Source of the DNA: Lachnospiraceae bacterium
Lineage (GTDB): Bacteria; Bacillota; Clostridia; Lachnospirales; Lachnospiraceae
Length of the DNA: 60,077 nt
Assembly (NCBI GenBank): GCA_014804675.1
Contig: JAAUZH010000028.1
Span: 1 to 60,077 of the forward strand
Reading direction: 5' to 3'
Both the position numbers and the translations under genes were made by a program. The notes under the pieces were generated by a model. The model saw only the letters and a program-made list of their open reading frames with translations, was not told where the DNA came from and did not search any database. Shown piece after piece: positions 17,014-25,599 of this stretch (position 1 is its first letter; each line of letters begins with the position of its first letter).

Positions 17014-17772
17014 CTATTCACCCAAGTATGCAGTAATAACTGCCTTGTTATTCAACACTTCACTGGTTTTTCCTTCCGCCAGCACTTCTCCAAAGTTCAA
17101 TACGGTAAGCTTCTCGCAGATTCCGGATACAAGCTTCATGTCATGTTCTATTAAAAGAATGGTCATATCAAAATGTTTTCTTACAAAGCTGATAGTGTCC
17201 ATCAGCTCTTTTGTTTCATTTGGATTCATTCCGGCAGCCGGTTCATCCAGCAAAAGCAGCTTTGGATTAGTAGCCAGCGCCCTTGCGATTTCCAGCTTCC
17301 TTTGTTTTCCATATGGCAGGTTCGCCGCCAAAAAACCCGACTCATTTTCCAATGAAAAAACCTTCAAAAGCTCCATAGCCTTTTCATTCATTTCTTTTTC
17401 TACTTTAAAGTATCTGGGCAGCCTTAAAATTCCCTCTATGGTGGAATAATGATATTGATTGTGAAGCCCGGCTTTTACATTATCCAGAACGCTCAAATCT
17501 TTAAACAGACGTATGTTCTGGAAAGTCCTGGCAATTCCTTCCTTGTTGATTTCAATATTGTTCTTTCCGGTGATATTTTTCCCATCCAGAAAAACAGAGC
17601 CTTCATCCGGCTTATAAACACCGGTAAGCAGGTTGAATACGGTCGTCTTTCCCGCACCATTTGGGCCAATCAGACCATACAGCTGGCCTTTTTCTATTTC
17701 AACATTAAAATCATTGACTGCACGCAATCCTCCGAAGGAAATGCCTAAGTTCTTTACCTCTAAAAGTGCCAT
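17014..17772 (-). CDS. livG: Branched-chain amino acid ABC transporter ATPase LivG
   Basis: 252 residues with Walker A GPNGAGKTT, ARTFQNIRLFKDLSVLDNV (Q-loop region characteristic of LivG), a signature in the degenerate form NLPYGKQRKLEIARAL, Walker B LLLLDEPAAGMNP and IEHD. The LPYGKQ variant of LSGGQ is the norm in LivG. Three bases separate it from livM, so they are coupled. Confidence 0.95.
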   Translation of the reverse strand: MALLEVKNLGISFGGLRAVNDFNVEIEKGQLYGLIGPNGAGKTTVFNLLTGVYKPDEGSVFLDGKNITGKNNIEINKEGIARTFQNIRLFKDLSVLDNVKAGLHNQYHYSTIEGILRLPRYFKVEKEMNEKAMELLKVFSLENESGFLAANLPYGKQRKLEIARALATNPKLLLLDEPAAGMNPNETKELMDTISFVRKHFDMTILLIEHDMKLVSGICEKLTVLNFGEVLAEGKTSEVLNNKAVITAYLGE

Positions 17773-17775
17773 TTC

Positions 17776-18843
17776 TTAAACCTCCTCCTGAGACTTTTTC
17801 TGTTTGCGGAATTTTCCTGCTACCATCTCCCGGAGCTCTCTTGCTTTTGGGCTCCAGTTAAACAGCATCATGACAATCAGAACCACTGCATAAATCAGCA
17901 TACGATAATCATTCAGCCCTCTTAACAGCTCTGGAAGCAGGGTTAAAATCACGGCTGCAATAACAGAACCTCTGATACTTCCAATCCCACCAAGCACTAC
18001 AAATACCAGAATCATAATAGACATACTGTATCCAAAATTTTTAGGAAGCGCCGTCAGGGTGGAAAGATTATGGGCATACAGCACCCCTGCCACGCCCGCT
18101 AAGGAAGCAGAAACCGAAAAAGCCAAAAGCTTGTATTTAGTAATATTGATTCCTAAGGATTCCGCTGCAATACGATTATCGCGAATAGCCATAACCGCCC
18201 GTCCCGTTCTGGAGTTTACCAGGTTTGTAATAATAAAAATCGTAATAAGGACAAGCACGATTCCTATAATAAAACTGGAATCATTTGGGGTTCCCGTAAT
18301 GCCCTGGGCGCCCTTTATAAGAATTTCTCCATCCGGCTCCATATTTAATGACATGGTATCCTTCATGGAAAAATGAAAACCGCTGCTGTCCCTTCCAAGA
18401 TAAATAACATTTACCAGATTCTTTATGATTTCTCCAAATGCCAAGGTTACGATGGCAAGGTAATCTCCCTTTAACCGGAGCACCGGAATGCCAATCAAAA
18501 TCCCAAACAAAGCAGCTGCAGCCGCACCAATGAGAATCGCCAGGAAAAAACGAAGCCCACTGTTTGGAATCGATGCCTGTGTACACTTGCTGAATAAGGC
18601 GCTTGCAAAGGCTCCTACACACATGAATCCAGCATGGCCTAAGCTCAGTTCTCCCAAAATGCCTACTGTCAGGTTCAGGGAAACAGCTAAAATCACATAA
18701 GTGCACAAAGGAACTAAAAGCCCCTCCATCAGACTTGAAACCTTTCCCATGCTCAATGCAATCTGCATAAAAAGAAATGCAGCAATTACAATGCCGTATG
18801 TGATAAAATTACTTTTTGTCTGTTTAGTTAATTTATTCTTCAT
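17776..18843 (-). CDS. livM: Branched-chain amino acid ABC transporter permease LivM
   Basis: 355 residues with about nine membrane helices and the LivM-type cytosolic coupling loop (RTGRAVMAIRDNRIAAESLGI). The N-terminus carries a short lysine-rich lead (KNKLTKQTKSN) before helix 1. The C-terminal tail is highly charged. It forms the channel with LivH. Two bases separate it from livH. Confidence 0.95.
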   Translation of the reverse strand: MKNKLTKQTKSNFITYGIVIAAFLFMQIALSMGKVSSLMEGLLVPLCTYVILAVSLNLTVGILGELSLGHAGFMCVGAFASALFSKCTQASIPNSGLRFFLAILIGAAAAALFGILIGIPVLRLKGDYLAIVTLAFGEIIKNLVNVIYLGRDSSGFHFSMKDTMSLNMEPDGEILIKGAQGITGTPNDSSFIIGIVLVLITIFIITNLVNSRTGRAVMAIRDNRIAAESLGINITKYKLLAFSVSASLAGVAGVLYAHNLSTLTALPKNFGYSMSIMILVFVVLGGIGSIRGSVIAAVILTLLPELLRGLNDYRMLIYAVVLIVMMLFNWSPKARELREMVAGKFRKQKKSQEEV

Positions 18844-18845
18844 TC

Positions 18846-19727
18846 CTACACCTTCTCTCTGATATTCTTACCGAGAATTCCTGTTGGCCTTACTAAAAGC
18901 ACTATAATCAGAACAGCAAATACGATAGCATCTGCCATTTGGGATGAAATATATGCTTTGCTTAAATTTTCAATGACGCCAAGCAGGATACCGCCAAGGA
19001 AAGCGCCCGGAACGGAACCGATTCCCCCAAATACAGCCGCTACAAATGCTTTGATACCAGGCATGGAACCGGTATAAGGTGTCAAGGTTGGATAAGCGGA
19101 ACAAAGCAGTACTCCTGCTATCGCCGCCAAAGCCGATCCAATCGCAAAGGTCAGCGCAATGGTGCCGTTTACATTGATTCCCATAAGCTGTGCCGCCCCT
19201 TTATCCTCCGATACTGCCAGCATGGCTCTTCCCGCCTTGGATTTCTTTATGAACAAGGTCAGGACAAGCATAATGACGATACAGGTAGCAATCGTAACGA
19301 TTGTTTCTCCTGAAATGGTAAGGGCGCCGTCTGCCAATACAATTGCCGGAACATTTACCATGGAAGTAAATGCCTTTGGAGATGCTCCAAACAGCAAAAG
19401 CGCCACATTCTGAAGCAGATAGCTTACACCAATTGCAGTAATCAGCACTGCTAAAGGAGATGCCATACGAAGAGGCTTATAGGCAATTTTCTCAATTACT
19501 ACGCCTAACACTGTGCATACCACCATGGAAATCAATACTGCCAGTATGGGAGGCAGTCCCATGCCGCTTACGGTAAAGAATGCCACATATCCTCCAATCA
19601 TGATAACGTCTCCATGGGCAAAATTTAACATTTTTGCAATTCCATAGACCATTGTATAGCCAAGGGCAATGATGGCATAGACACTGCCGAGACTTATTCC
19701 ATTTACTAAATATGATATGAAACTCAT
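18846..19727 (-). CDS. livH: Branched-chain amino acid ABC transporter permease LivH
   Basis: 293 residues with eight or so membrane helices; GSVYAIIALGYTMVYGI and NFAHGD near the N-terminus and SKAGRAMLAVSEDKGAAQL in the coupling loop are LivH signatures. AAAGGTG precedes the ATG. The gene is 720 bases downstream of the binding-protein gene, a gap filled by the B1 and A1 hairpin elements and by its own probable promoter. Confidence 0.95.
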   Translation of the reverse strand: MSFISYLVNGISLGSVYAIIALGYTMVYGIAKMLNFAHGDVIMIGGYVAFFTVSGMGLPPILAVLISMVVCTVLGVVIEKIAYKPLRMASPLAVLITAIGVSYLLQNVALLLFGASPKAFTSMVNVPAIVLADGALTISGETIVTIATCIVIMLVLTLFIKKSKAGRAMLAVSEDKGAAQLMGINVNGTIALTFAIGSALAAIAGVLLCSAYPTLTPYTGSMPGIKAFVAAVFGGIGSVPGAFLGGILLGVIENLSKAYISSQMADAIVFAVLIIVLLVRPTGILGKNIREKV

Positions 19728-19766
19728 TTGGAAACACCTTTCTTTCTAAAGTCTGTTACTCGTGAC

Positions 19767-19795
19767 AGTATAACACAATTTTTACACTTTTTCCA
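19767..19795 (-). promoter_or_regulatory. Possible internal promoter of livHMGF
   Basis: Minus strand: TGTTATACT (extended -10, hexamer 19767-19772), 17-base spacer, TGGAAA as a 4-of-6 -35 (19790-19795). It lies 40 bases before livH and downstream of the hairpin elements, so the permease genes may be transcribed independently of the binding protein. Confidence 0.45.
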
Positions 19796-19843
19796 TAAAA
19801 TATTTGTTGGGAGCTTGTTCGGGAGGGGGATTGGGGGGCGGAC

Positions 19844-19990
19844 GTAGGGGCTGGCAGTTGATAGAGTAGTCTTATGGGCACGCTCCCGCTCTATGAAAAC
19901 GCAGCGGTACTAACGCACCAAAGGACGGTGCGTAAGGACCGGCGTTTTCATAAGGCCCAGAAGACTACTCTATCAACTGCCAGCCCCTAC
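19844..19990 (+). repeat. Family A hairpin element, copy A1
   Basis: A 147-base element. The outer arms 19844-19873 and 19961-19990 are perfectly complementary over 30 bases. Inside lie a conserved pyrimidine-rich loop (ACGCTCCCGCTCT), a second stem (ATGAAAACGC with GCGTTTTCAT), a third (CGGT with ACCG) and an apical hairpin ACGCACC/GGTGCGT with a 7-base loop. A1 differs from the other copies in its arms and second stem but keeps the pairing. Downstream comes TGTGTATTGAAAGGCCC, close to the 3' flank of other copies. It lies between livJ-like and livH, 3' of element B1 with respect to transcription. Confidence 0.95.
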
Positions 19991-20126
19991 TGTGTATTGA
20001 AAGGCCCTTTTCGGAAAAGCTTGCCAGGGTGGTGCGCCTGTGTGGATAGCTACGGTTTCTTTGCATTTTAGAGAAGCTGTTTCCCACTGCTTTTCTCTTT
20101 CTAAGGGTATGGTATGAGACGAAACA

Positions 20127-20352
20127 GCGGAAGAGGGATGAGGGCGGATTGGCTGCATTGATTTTGATAGGGCTTTTACTTAACAGCCTGCTCAAAACCC
20201 AGGGGAAAATTGCCATGGACGGCAATTTTAGTCCCATCGCGCCATGGAGGGCGCTATGGGACGACCCGTCCGCTGCCAACACCCTTCCCAGGCTGTTTAG
20301 TAAAAGCCCTATCAAAATCACAGCAGCCAATCCGCCCTCATCCCTCTTCCGC
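20127..20352 (+). repeat. Family B hairpin element, copy B1
   Basis: A 226-base element. Arms of about 64 bases (20127-20190 and 20289-20352) pair except for a 3-base internal loop (att opposite aca) and one T-T mismatch, both also present in copy B2. The centre holds two local hairpins: AAAATTGCC/GGCAATTTT, and GTCCCAT...GCGCC paired with GGCGC..ATGGGAC, both with a loop containing CATGGA. It starts about 95 bases after the stop of the binding-protein gene. Confidence 0.95.
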
Positions 20353-20447
20353 GTCCGCCAGCCAACACCCCCTTACCAACGAAAACAGGGACCACCCATT
20401 GGCAATCCCCGTCTTCAGGTATCCTATATTCATTTTACCACTGTTTC

Positions 20448-21695
20448 TTACATAGCTGTGTATACACCATCTACAATTTTTACTGCTTTTGGCTCTTTGT
20501 TTGGTTCGCCGTCAGCTGTCCATGTCATTCCTGTACCGGTCAAGCCGTCAATGGTGATTTCAGTCATAGCTCCCTTAAGGGCATCACAAATATCGGATGC
20601 GCTCATATCAGCGGTAATGCCGGCTTTTTCTGCTGCTGCCTTGATTGCATAAACTGCATCATAAGCATCTGCTGCAAACTGATTTGGTGTTCCGCCATAA
20701 GTAGAATCATATGTGGAAACAAAATTCTTTGTTAAATCATCCTGTGCATCTGCTGCAAAAGGAGTTAATAACATAACGCCTTCTGCCAGGGAAGTATCAA
20801 AGTTTTCTACAGCTAAGATACCGTCAAGCCCGTCACATCCAAAGAATGTTGGAGCAAAACCGATTGTCTTTGCCTGTGCCAAAATCAAGGATGCTTCATT
20901 ATAATAAATTGGCAGGAATAATAATTCAGCCTCAGAGTCCTTTGCCTTTTGAAGCTGTACAGTAAAGTCCTTATTGCTGTCTGCCGTAAACGCTTCTGCT
21001 GCAACGATTTCAATGTTCTGGTTTGCTGCCTCTGCTGCAAATGTTTCATAGATTCCAGATGAGTAAACGGAAGAGCTGTCATAGATAACCGCTACCTTGG
21101 AAGCAAGACCGTTCTCTCCGATATACTGTGCAGATGCTTTTCCCTGGTTTGGATCAGAAAAGCATACACGGAATACATTTTCATTTGCAATACATTCTAC
21201 TGCCGAACCGGATGGGGTCAACTGGAAAATATTATCTGCTGCAGATTTTTCTGCAACTGCGATACATGGAGTACTTGTTACAGTTCCTATAAGCGCCTGC
21301 ATATTCCAGTCCTTTAATGTATTGTAAGCATTTACTGCTTTTTCTGCATCGGATTCATCATCCTGGAAGTTCAATTCAAGCATCATGCCGTTTACGCCGC
21401 CTGCTGCATTGATTTCATCCACTGCAAGCTGTGCAGCATTTTTTACTGCAATTCCATATACTGCCGCATCACCCGTTGTAGGTCCGATACCGCCAATCTT
21501 TAAAGTTCCTTCGCTGCCTGCAGCCTCTGCTGCTCCATCATCAGACGCATCTTCTGTTTCTACATCGTCTGCAGTATCATCTGCAGCATCAGTATTTGCA
21601 GCGTCTTGGGTTGTTTCCGTATCAGTATTGCCACAGCCTGTAAAAAATGTCATGGACATGGCAAGCACTAACACTACACTCAGTAATTTTTTCAT
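20448..21695 (-). CDS. livJ: Branched-chain amino acid ABC transporter substrate-binding lipoprotein
   Basis: 415 residues from the ATG at 21695, preceded by GGAGGAGT. A signal peptide with lipobox FFTGC places it on the outer membrane face. An acidic Thr/Asp/Ala-rich linker (residues about 22-60) precedes a type I periplasmic-binding fold: LKIGGIGPTTGDAAVYG, then NAAQLAVDEINAAGGVNG, the hallmark start of Leu/Ile/Val receptors. It delivers ligand to LivHM. The gene has its own promoter with a palindrome and is followed by hairpin elements B1 and A1 before livH, an arrangement that could set a high binding-protein to permease ratio. Confidence 0.95.
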   Translation of the reverse strand: MKKLLSVVLVLAMSMTFFTGCGNTDTETTQDAANTDAADDTADDVETEDASDDGAAEAAGSEGTLKIGGIGPTTGDAAVYGIAVKNAAQLAVDEINAAGGVNGMMLELNFQDDESDAEKAVNAYNTLKDWNMQALIGTVTSTPCIAVAEKSAADNIFQLTPSGSAVECIANENVFRVCFSDPNQGKASAQYIGENGLASKVAVIYDSSSVYSSGIYETFAAEAANQNIEIVAAEAFTADSNKDFTVQLQKAKDSEAELLFLPIYYNEASLILAQAKTIGFAPTFFGCDGLDGILAVENFDTSLAEGVMLLTPFAADAQDDLTKNFVSTYDSTYGGTPNQFAADAYDAVYAIKAAAEKAGITADMSASDICDALKGAMTEITIDGLTGTGMTWTADGEPNKEPKAVKIVDGVYTAM

Positions 21696-21730
21696 AACTA
21701 CTCCTCCTTCTCCACTTACGTGGATTTTCA

Positions 21731-21775
21731 TTTTATTATGCTGAACATAATAAAATACTTTTTCTCTTTTGTCAA
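21731..21775 (-). promoter_or_regulatory. Promoter and overlapping palindrome of the binding-protein gene
   Basis: Minus strand: TTGACA (21770-21775), 17-base spacer, TATTAT (21747-21752). A perfect palindrome with 10-base arms, TTTTATTATG (21731-21740) and CATAATAAAA (21746-21755), overlaps the -10 and the start site. This placement is typical of a repressor operator; the regulator is unknown. Confidence 0.8.
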
Positions 21776-21812
21776 CTTATCCCTGCTTTTTTCTTTTCAG
21801 CCATGCTGTTAA

Positions 21813-22406
21813 TTACTGCCATTTAGCACGAAAATGATGATAAGACTCTCTTACTTTCTTTTGGTATTCTTTTACATTAATGTCCAGTGCCTGCAGCAAA
21901 TGGTACGCAAAGTCCAATCCATAGCAGACCATTATGATGCGGCATGCAACAATGCCGATCTGAGTCGGAATGGAATCCACGGTCCTCATAAGCGCCTTAT
22001 GCAGGAAATTCACGATAATCACTGCGTAAAATCCCCATGCTACTGTGCTTTCCGCACAGATAATCCCCTTATAATTCAATGGCTTTTCGCTGTAATCCCA
22101 CCATACATTTCCCAATACCTTGTACATGAGCTTCGCCACTAAAAATTCAAATGCGGTAGCAATCAATGCCCCTGCTATGTATAGCATGAACAGATTTCTG
22201 GAAAGAGGATGCAGGATCAGATATCCCAATACTCCTCCAAATCCATAAATAGGACAGATTGGACTGGAAGCAAATCCCCTGTTCGTTATTTTTCTATTAC
22301 ATAAGGACATATATGCCGATTCTATCAGCCATCCCAGCATACTATACAAAATAAAACATTGCGTTAAATGAAGCACATCCGTCCCTAAAATTTCTTTCGT
22401 CCACAT
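21813..22406 (-). CDS. Putative ABC-transporter type IV / CmpB-like membrane protein
   Basis: 197 residues from the ATG at 22406, preceded by AGGAGTGATACA. Five or so membrane helices and the block GWLIESAYMS ... NRGFASSPICPIYGFGGVLGYL are characteristic of the PF06541 family (putative ABC-transporter type IV, CmpB). Its true function is unknown. The conserved WWDYSEKPLNYKGIIC segment is also typical. It stands alone between livJ-like and rpsU. Confidence 0.88.
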   Translation of the reverse strand: MWTKEILGTDVLHLTQCFILYSMLGWLIESAYMSLCNRKITNRGFASSPICPIYGFGGVLGYLILHPLSRNLFMLYIAGALIATAFEFLVAKLMYKVLGNVWWDYSEKPLNYKGIICAESTVAWGFYAVIIVNFLHKALMRTVDSIPTQIGIVACRIIMVCYGLDFAYHLLQALDINVKEYQKKVRESYHHFRAKWQ

Positions 22407-22530
22407 TGTATCACTCCTCTTATTATACTTATGCAAATTAACTCGTTCTAAGAATGAAGATGCTTTACCTTCTGTATAAAATAATCTGCCTCATAAATTC
22501 CCGCCTGTCATTCCATAAAATACCATAGGA

Positions 22531-22568
22531 AAAGTAAGAAAGTCCTTGGACAATTGCCAAGGACTTAC
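22531..22568 (-). terminator. Terminator of rpsU
   Basis: Minus strand: AGTCCTTGG and CCAAGGACT form a 9-base stem with a 7-base loop, extended by GTAAG/CTTAC and followed by a short T-rich tail. It lies just after the rpsU stop. Confidence 0.7.
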
Positions 22569-22573
22569 GGTTT

Positions 22574-22750
22574 CTAATTATATTTACGTTTTCTTGCTGC
22601 TTCAGATTTTTTCTTGCGTTTTACACTTGGCTTTTCGTAATGTTCTCTTTTACGAATCTCCTGTTGAATACCAGCCTTAGCACAGCTTCTTTTAAAACGG
22701 CGTAAAGCGCTATCTAAAGTCTCGTTATCTTTTACGATTACATTTGACAT
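22574..22750 (-). CDS. rpsU: 30S ribosomal protein S21
   Basis: A 58-residue basic protein beginning [20 protein letters not shown] and ending with [13 protein letters not shown], the full S21 pattern. It binds the platform of the small subunit near the mRNA exit and helps initiation. AGGTTAGGTGTGATTTT lies before the ATG. It is monocistronic here, with its own terminator, about 185 bases after alaS. Confidence 0.97.
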   Translation of the reverse strand: MSNVIVKDNETLDSALRRFKRSCAKAGIQQEIRKREHYEKPSVKRKKKSEAARKRKYN

Positions 22751-22936
22751 AAAATCACACCTAACCTCCCTTCAGTCCCTCCAAGTAACACGACTGATTG
22801 GGTATATTTTTGTACACACATATGCACAAATAAAATTATAGCATATTTTTCCTTTTCGTCAACCCTTTTTTATGAATTTTCCATAAGTATGTGGGAAAAC
22901 TTCTAAAATCAGGAGTTTTTGTGACGATTCCGCCTT

Positions 22937-25588
22937 TTACAGCTGCTCTCCTAAAATATTGACTGCTTTAGTCAGTGCCTCGTCAATGCCTGCCGGATTC
23001 TTACCACCGGCCTGTGCCATATTAGGACGGCCACCGCCGCCGCCGCCAACACATGCAGCAACGTCTTTTATCAGGTTCCCTGCATGGGCGCCTTTTGCCA
23101 TAGCCCCGTCAGTAACCATAGCCACCAGATTTACTCTTCCTTCCAGATCAGAAATCAGCAGCACCACTCCGTCACCTAATTTCTCCTTTAATTGGTCTCC
23201 CAGCTCCCGGAGTCCGTTCATATCCACATTGGATACTTTGGCAGCAAGAAGCTTTACACCTTTTACTTCCACTACCTGGTCCATAACGTCACCAAGCGCA
23301 TCCTTTGCTGCTTTGCTCTTTAAGGATTCATTTTCACTTTGCAGGGCTTTCAATTCCTTCATCAGATGCTCTGCTTTTTCTTCCAGGGCAGAAGGGACTG
23401 TTTTTAAAGTTTTAGCCACCCTTTCCAGCACTTCCTCCAGACGGGCATAGTATGCAGATACACCATTCCCTGTTAAAGCTTCAATTCTACGGATTCCTGC
23501 TGCCACACCGCTTTCGGAAACGATCTTGAAAGCGGCAATGGTTCCCGTATTCATAACGTGGGTACCGCCACACAGCTCTGTGGAAAACTCTCCCATCCTT
23601 ACTACCCGCACGGTATCTCCATACTTTTCTCCAAACAGTGCCATGGCACCGGATTTCTTTGCCTCTTCTATGGGCATGACCTGGATATTTACCGGAATGG
23701 ATTCCGCAATTTTTTCATTTACGATTTTTTCTACCTGCTCCAGCTCTTCCTCAGTCATAGCGGAAAAATGACTAAAGTCAAAGCGAAGTCTTTCTCCGTC
23801 TACATAGGAGCCTTTCTGCTCCACGTGAGTGCCCAGCACTGTTCTAAGAGCCTTTTGAAGCAGATGGGTAGCGCTGTGATTTTTACAGGTAGCGCTCCGA
23901 TTCTCTTTATCAACCTTTAATTGTACGCTTTCAGATACCCGGAGCATTCCCTTTGTCACTTTTCCTACATGCCCTACTTTGCCCCCTAACAATTTTATCG
24001 TATCTTGTACTTCAAATTCGCCTTCTTTTGTTGTGATGATGCCTTTATCCCCATTCTGACCACCCATCGTTGCATAGAAAGGAGTCTCCTTTACAATGAC
24101 GGTGCCAGCCTGTCCTTCCGTCAAAGCTTCCACCAGCTCTGTTTCGGTGGTAAGCACTGTGATTTCAGAACTATGCTCCAATCGGTCATACCCTACAAAC
24201 TCCGTCGTGATGCCTGGGTCAATGGATTCATATACAGTAACATCTGCGCCCATATAATTCGTAGTCTTACGGGCTTTTCTTGCCTTTACCTTCTGTTCCT
24301 CCATTGCTTCTTTAAATCCCTTTTCATCTACGGTAAATCCTTTTTCCTCCAGAATTTCCATGGTCAGATCCACAGGGAAGCCATAGGTATCATATAGCTT
24401 AAAAGCATCTTCACCGGAAAGCTCCTTCTTTCCTGCCTTTGCCATATCTTCTTCCATTTCCGCAAGAATGTTCAGTCCCTGATCGATTGTTTTATGGAAC
24501 TTATTTTCCTCCTGTGTCAATACGTTAAAGATGAAATCTTTCTTTTCTTCCAGTTCCGGATAGCCATCCTTGCTTCCTTCAATGACCGTATTTCCTAATT
24601 TTGCCAGAAATTTTCCTTCTATCCCAAGAAGCCTTCCATGGCGTGCAGCCCTTCTTATAATACGGCGCAGCACATATCCTCTTCCTTCATTGGAAGGCAT
24701 GATGCCATCGGAAATCATAAAGGTTGCGGAACGGATATGGTCCGTTACGATGCGGATGGAAACATCCCATTGATATTCCTTTCTATATTCCTTTCCTGCC
24801 AGCTCGCATACCTTTTGCCTGAGAGCCTGAATGGTATCCACATCAAAGATGGAATCCACATCCTGCACTACAGTTGCAAGTCTTTCCAGCCCCATGCCGG
24901 TATCAATGTTTTTCTGCTCTAATTCGGAATAATGTCCTTTTCCATCATTATCAAACTGCGTAAATACGTTGTTCCATACTTCAATATAACGGTCACACTC
25001 GCAGCCTACCGTACAGCCTGGTTTCCCACAGCCATACTTCTCTCCCCGGTCATAATAGATTTCCGAACAAGGACCGCATGGACCGGAACCATGTTCCCAA
25101 AAGTTATCCTCTTTTCCAAATCGAAAGATTCTTTCCGGTGCAATGCCGATTTCTTTATTCCAGATTTCATAAGCCTCGTCATCTTCTTCATAAACCGAAG
25201 GATATAATCTGTCAGGGTCGATTCCAACCACCTTTGTTAAAAATTCCCAGCTCCAGGAAATTGCTTCCTGCTTAAAATAATCTCCAAAGGAAAAGTTTCC
25301 CAGCATCTCAAAAAAAGTGCCATGCCTTGCTGTTTTTCCAATGTTTTCAATATCGCCTGTACGAATACACTTTTGACAGGTCGTCACTCTTTTCCTGGGA
25401 GGGATTTCCTGTCCGGTAAAATAAGGCTTTAAGGGAGCCATTCCCGAATTGATCAATAATAATGAATTGTCATTATGGGGTACCAATGAAAAGCTTTTCA
25501 TTGCCAAATGTCCCTTGCTTTCAAAAAACTCCAGAAACATTTTTCTAAGTTCATTTACACCATATGCTTTCACACTTTTTTCCTCCAA
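22937..25588 (-). CDS. alaS: Alanyl-tRNA synthetase
   Basis: 883 residues, the usual full length. The class II catalytic core (residues 10-250) shows MFLEFFESKGH, INSGMAPLKPYF and GNFSFGDYFK; the editing domain has HSATHLLQKALR with its zinc-binding His and the later CGGTH motif; the C-terminal C-Ala domain ends with GGGGGGRPNMAQAGG. It charges tRNA-Ala and edits Ser/Gly mischarging. The start lies 11 bases after the chemotaxis-receptor gene, with no T-box leader between, so it is transcribed with the genes upstream. Confidence 0.97.
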   Translation of the reverse strand: MEEKSVKAYGVNELRKMFLEFFESKGHLAMKSFSLVPHNDNSLLLINSGMAPLKPYFTGQEIPPRKRVTTCQKCIRTGDIENIGKTARHGTFFEMLGNFSFGDYFKQEAISWSWEFLTKVVGIDPDRLYPSVYEEDDEAYEIWNKEIGIAPERIFRFGKEDNFWEHGSGPCGPCSEIYYDRGEKYGCGKPGCTVGCECDRYIEVWNNVFTQFDNDGKGHYSELEQKNIDTGMGLERLATVVQDVDSIFDVDTIQALRQKVCELAGKEYRKEYQWDVSIRIVTDHIRSATFMISDGIMPSNEGRGYVLRRIIRRAARHGRLLGIEGKFLAKLGNTVIEGSKDGYPELEEKKDFIFNVLTQEENKFHKTIDQGLNILAEMEEDMAKAGKKELSGEDAFKLYDTYGFPVDLTMEILEEKGFTVDEKGFKEAMEEQKVKARKARKTTNYMGADVTVYESIDPGITTEFVGYDRLEHSSEITVLTTETELVEALTEGQAGTVIVKETPFYATMGGQNGDKGIITTKEGEFEVQDTIKLLGGKVGHVGKVTKGMLRVSESVQLKVDKENRSATCKNHSATHLLQKALRTVLGTHVEQKGSYVDGERLRFDFSHFSAMTEEELEQVEKIVNEKIAESIPVNIQVMPIEEAKKSGAMALFGEKYGDTVRVVRMGEFSTELCGGTHVMNTGTIAAFKIVSESGVAAGIRRIEALTGNGVSAYYARLEEVLERVAKTLKTVPSALEEKAEHLMKELKALQSENESLKSKAAKDALGDVMDQVVEVKGVKLLAAKVSNVDMNGLRELGDQLKEKLGDGVVLLISDLEGRVNLVAMVTDGAMAKGAHAGNLIKDVAACVGGGGGGRPNMAQAGGKNPAGIDEALTKAVNILGEQL

Positions 25589-25599
25589 ATCAATTGCTA

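Noticed and set aside
20149..20652. Plus-strand open frame of 167 residues over element B1 and the end of the binding-protein gene
   Set aside because: It is antisense to a real gene and begins inside the repeat arm; composition is that of a shadow frame.
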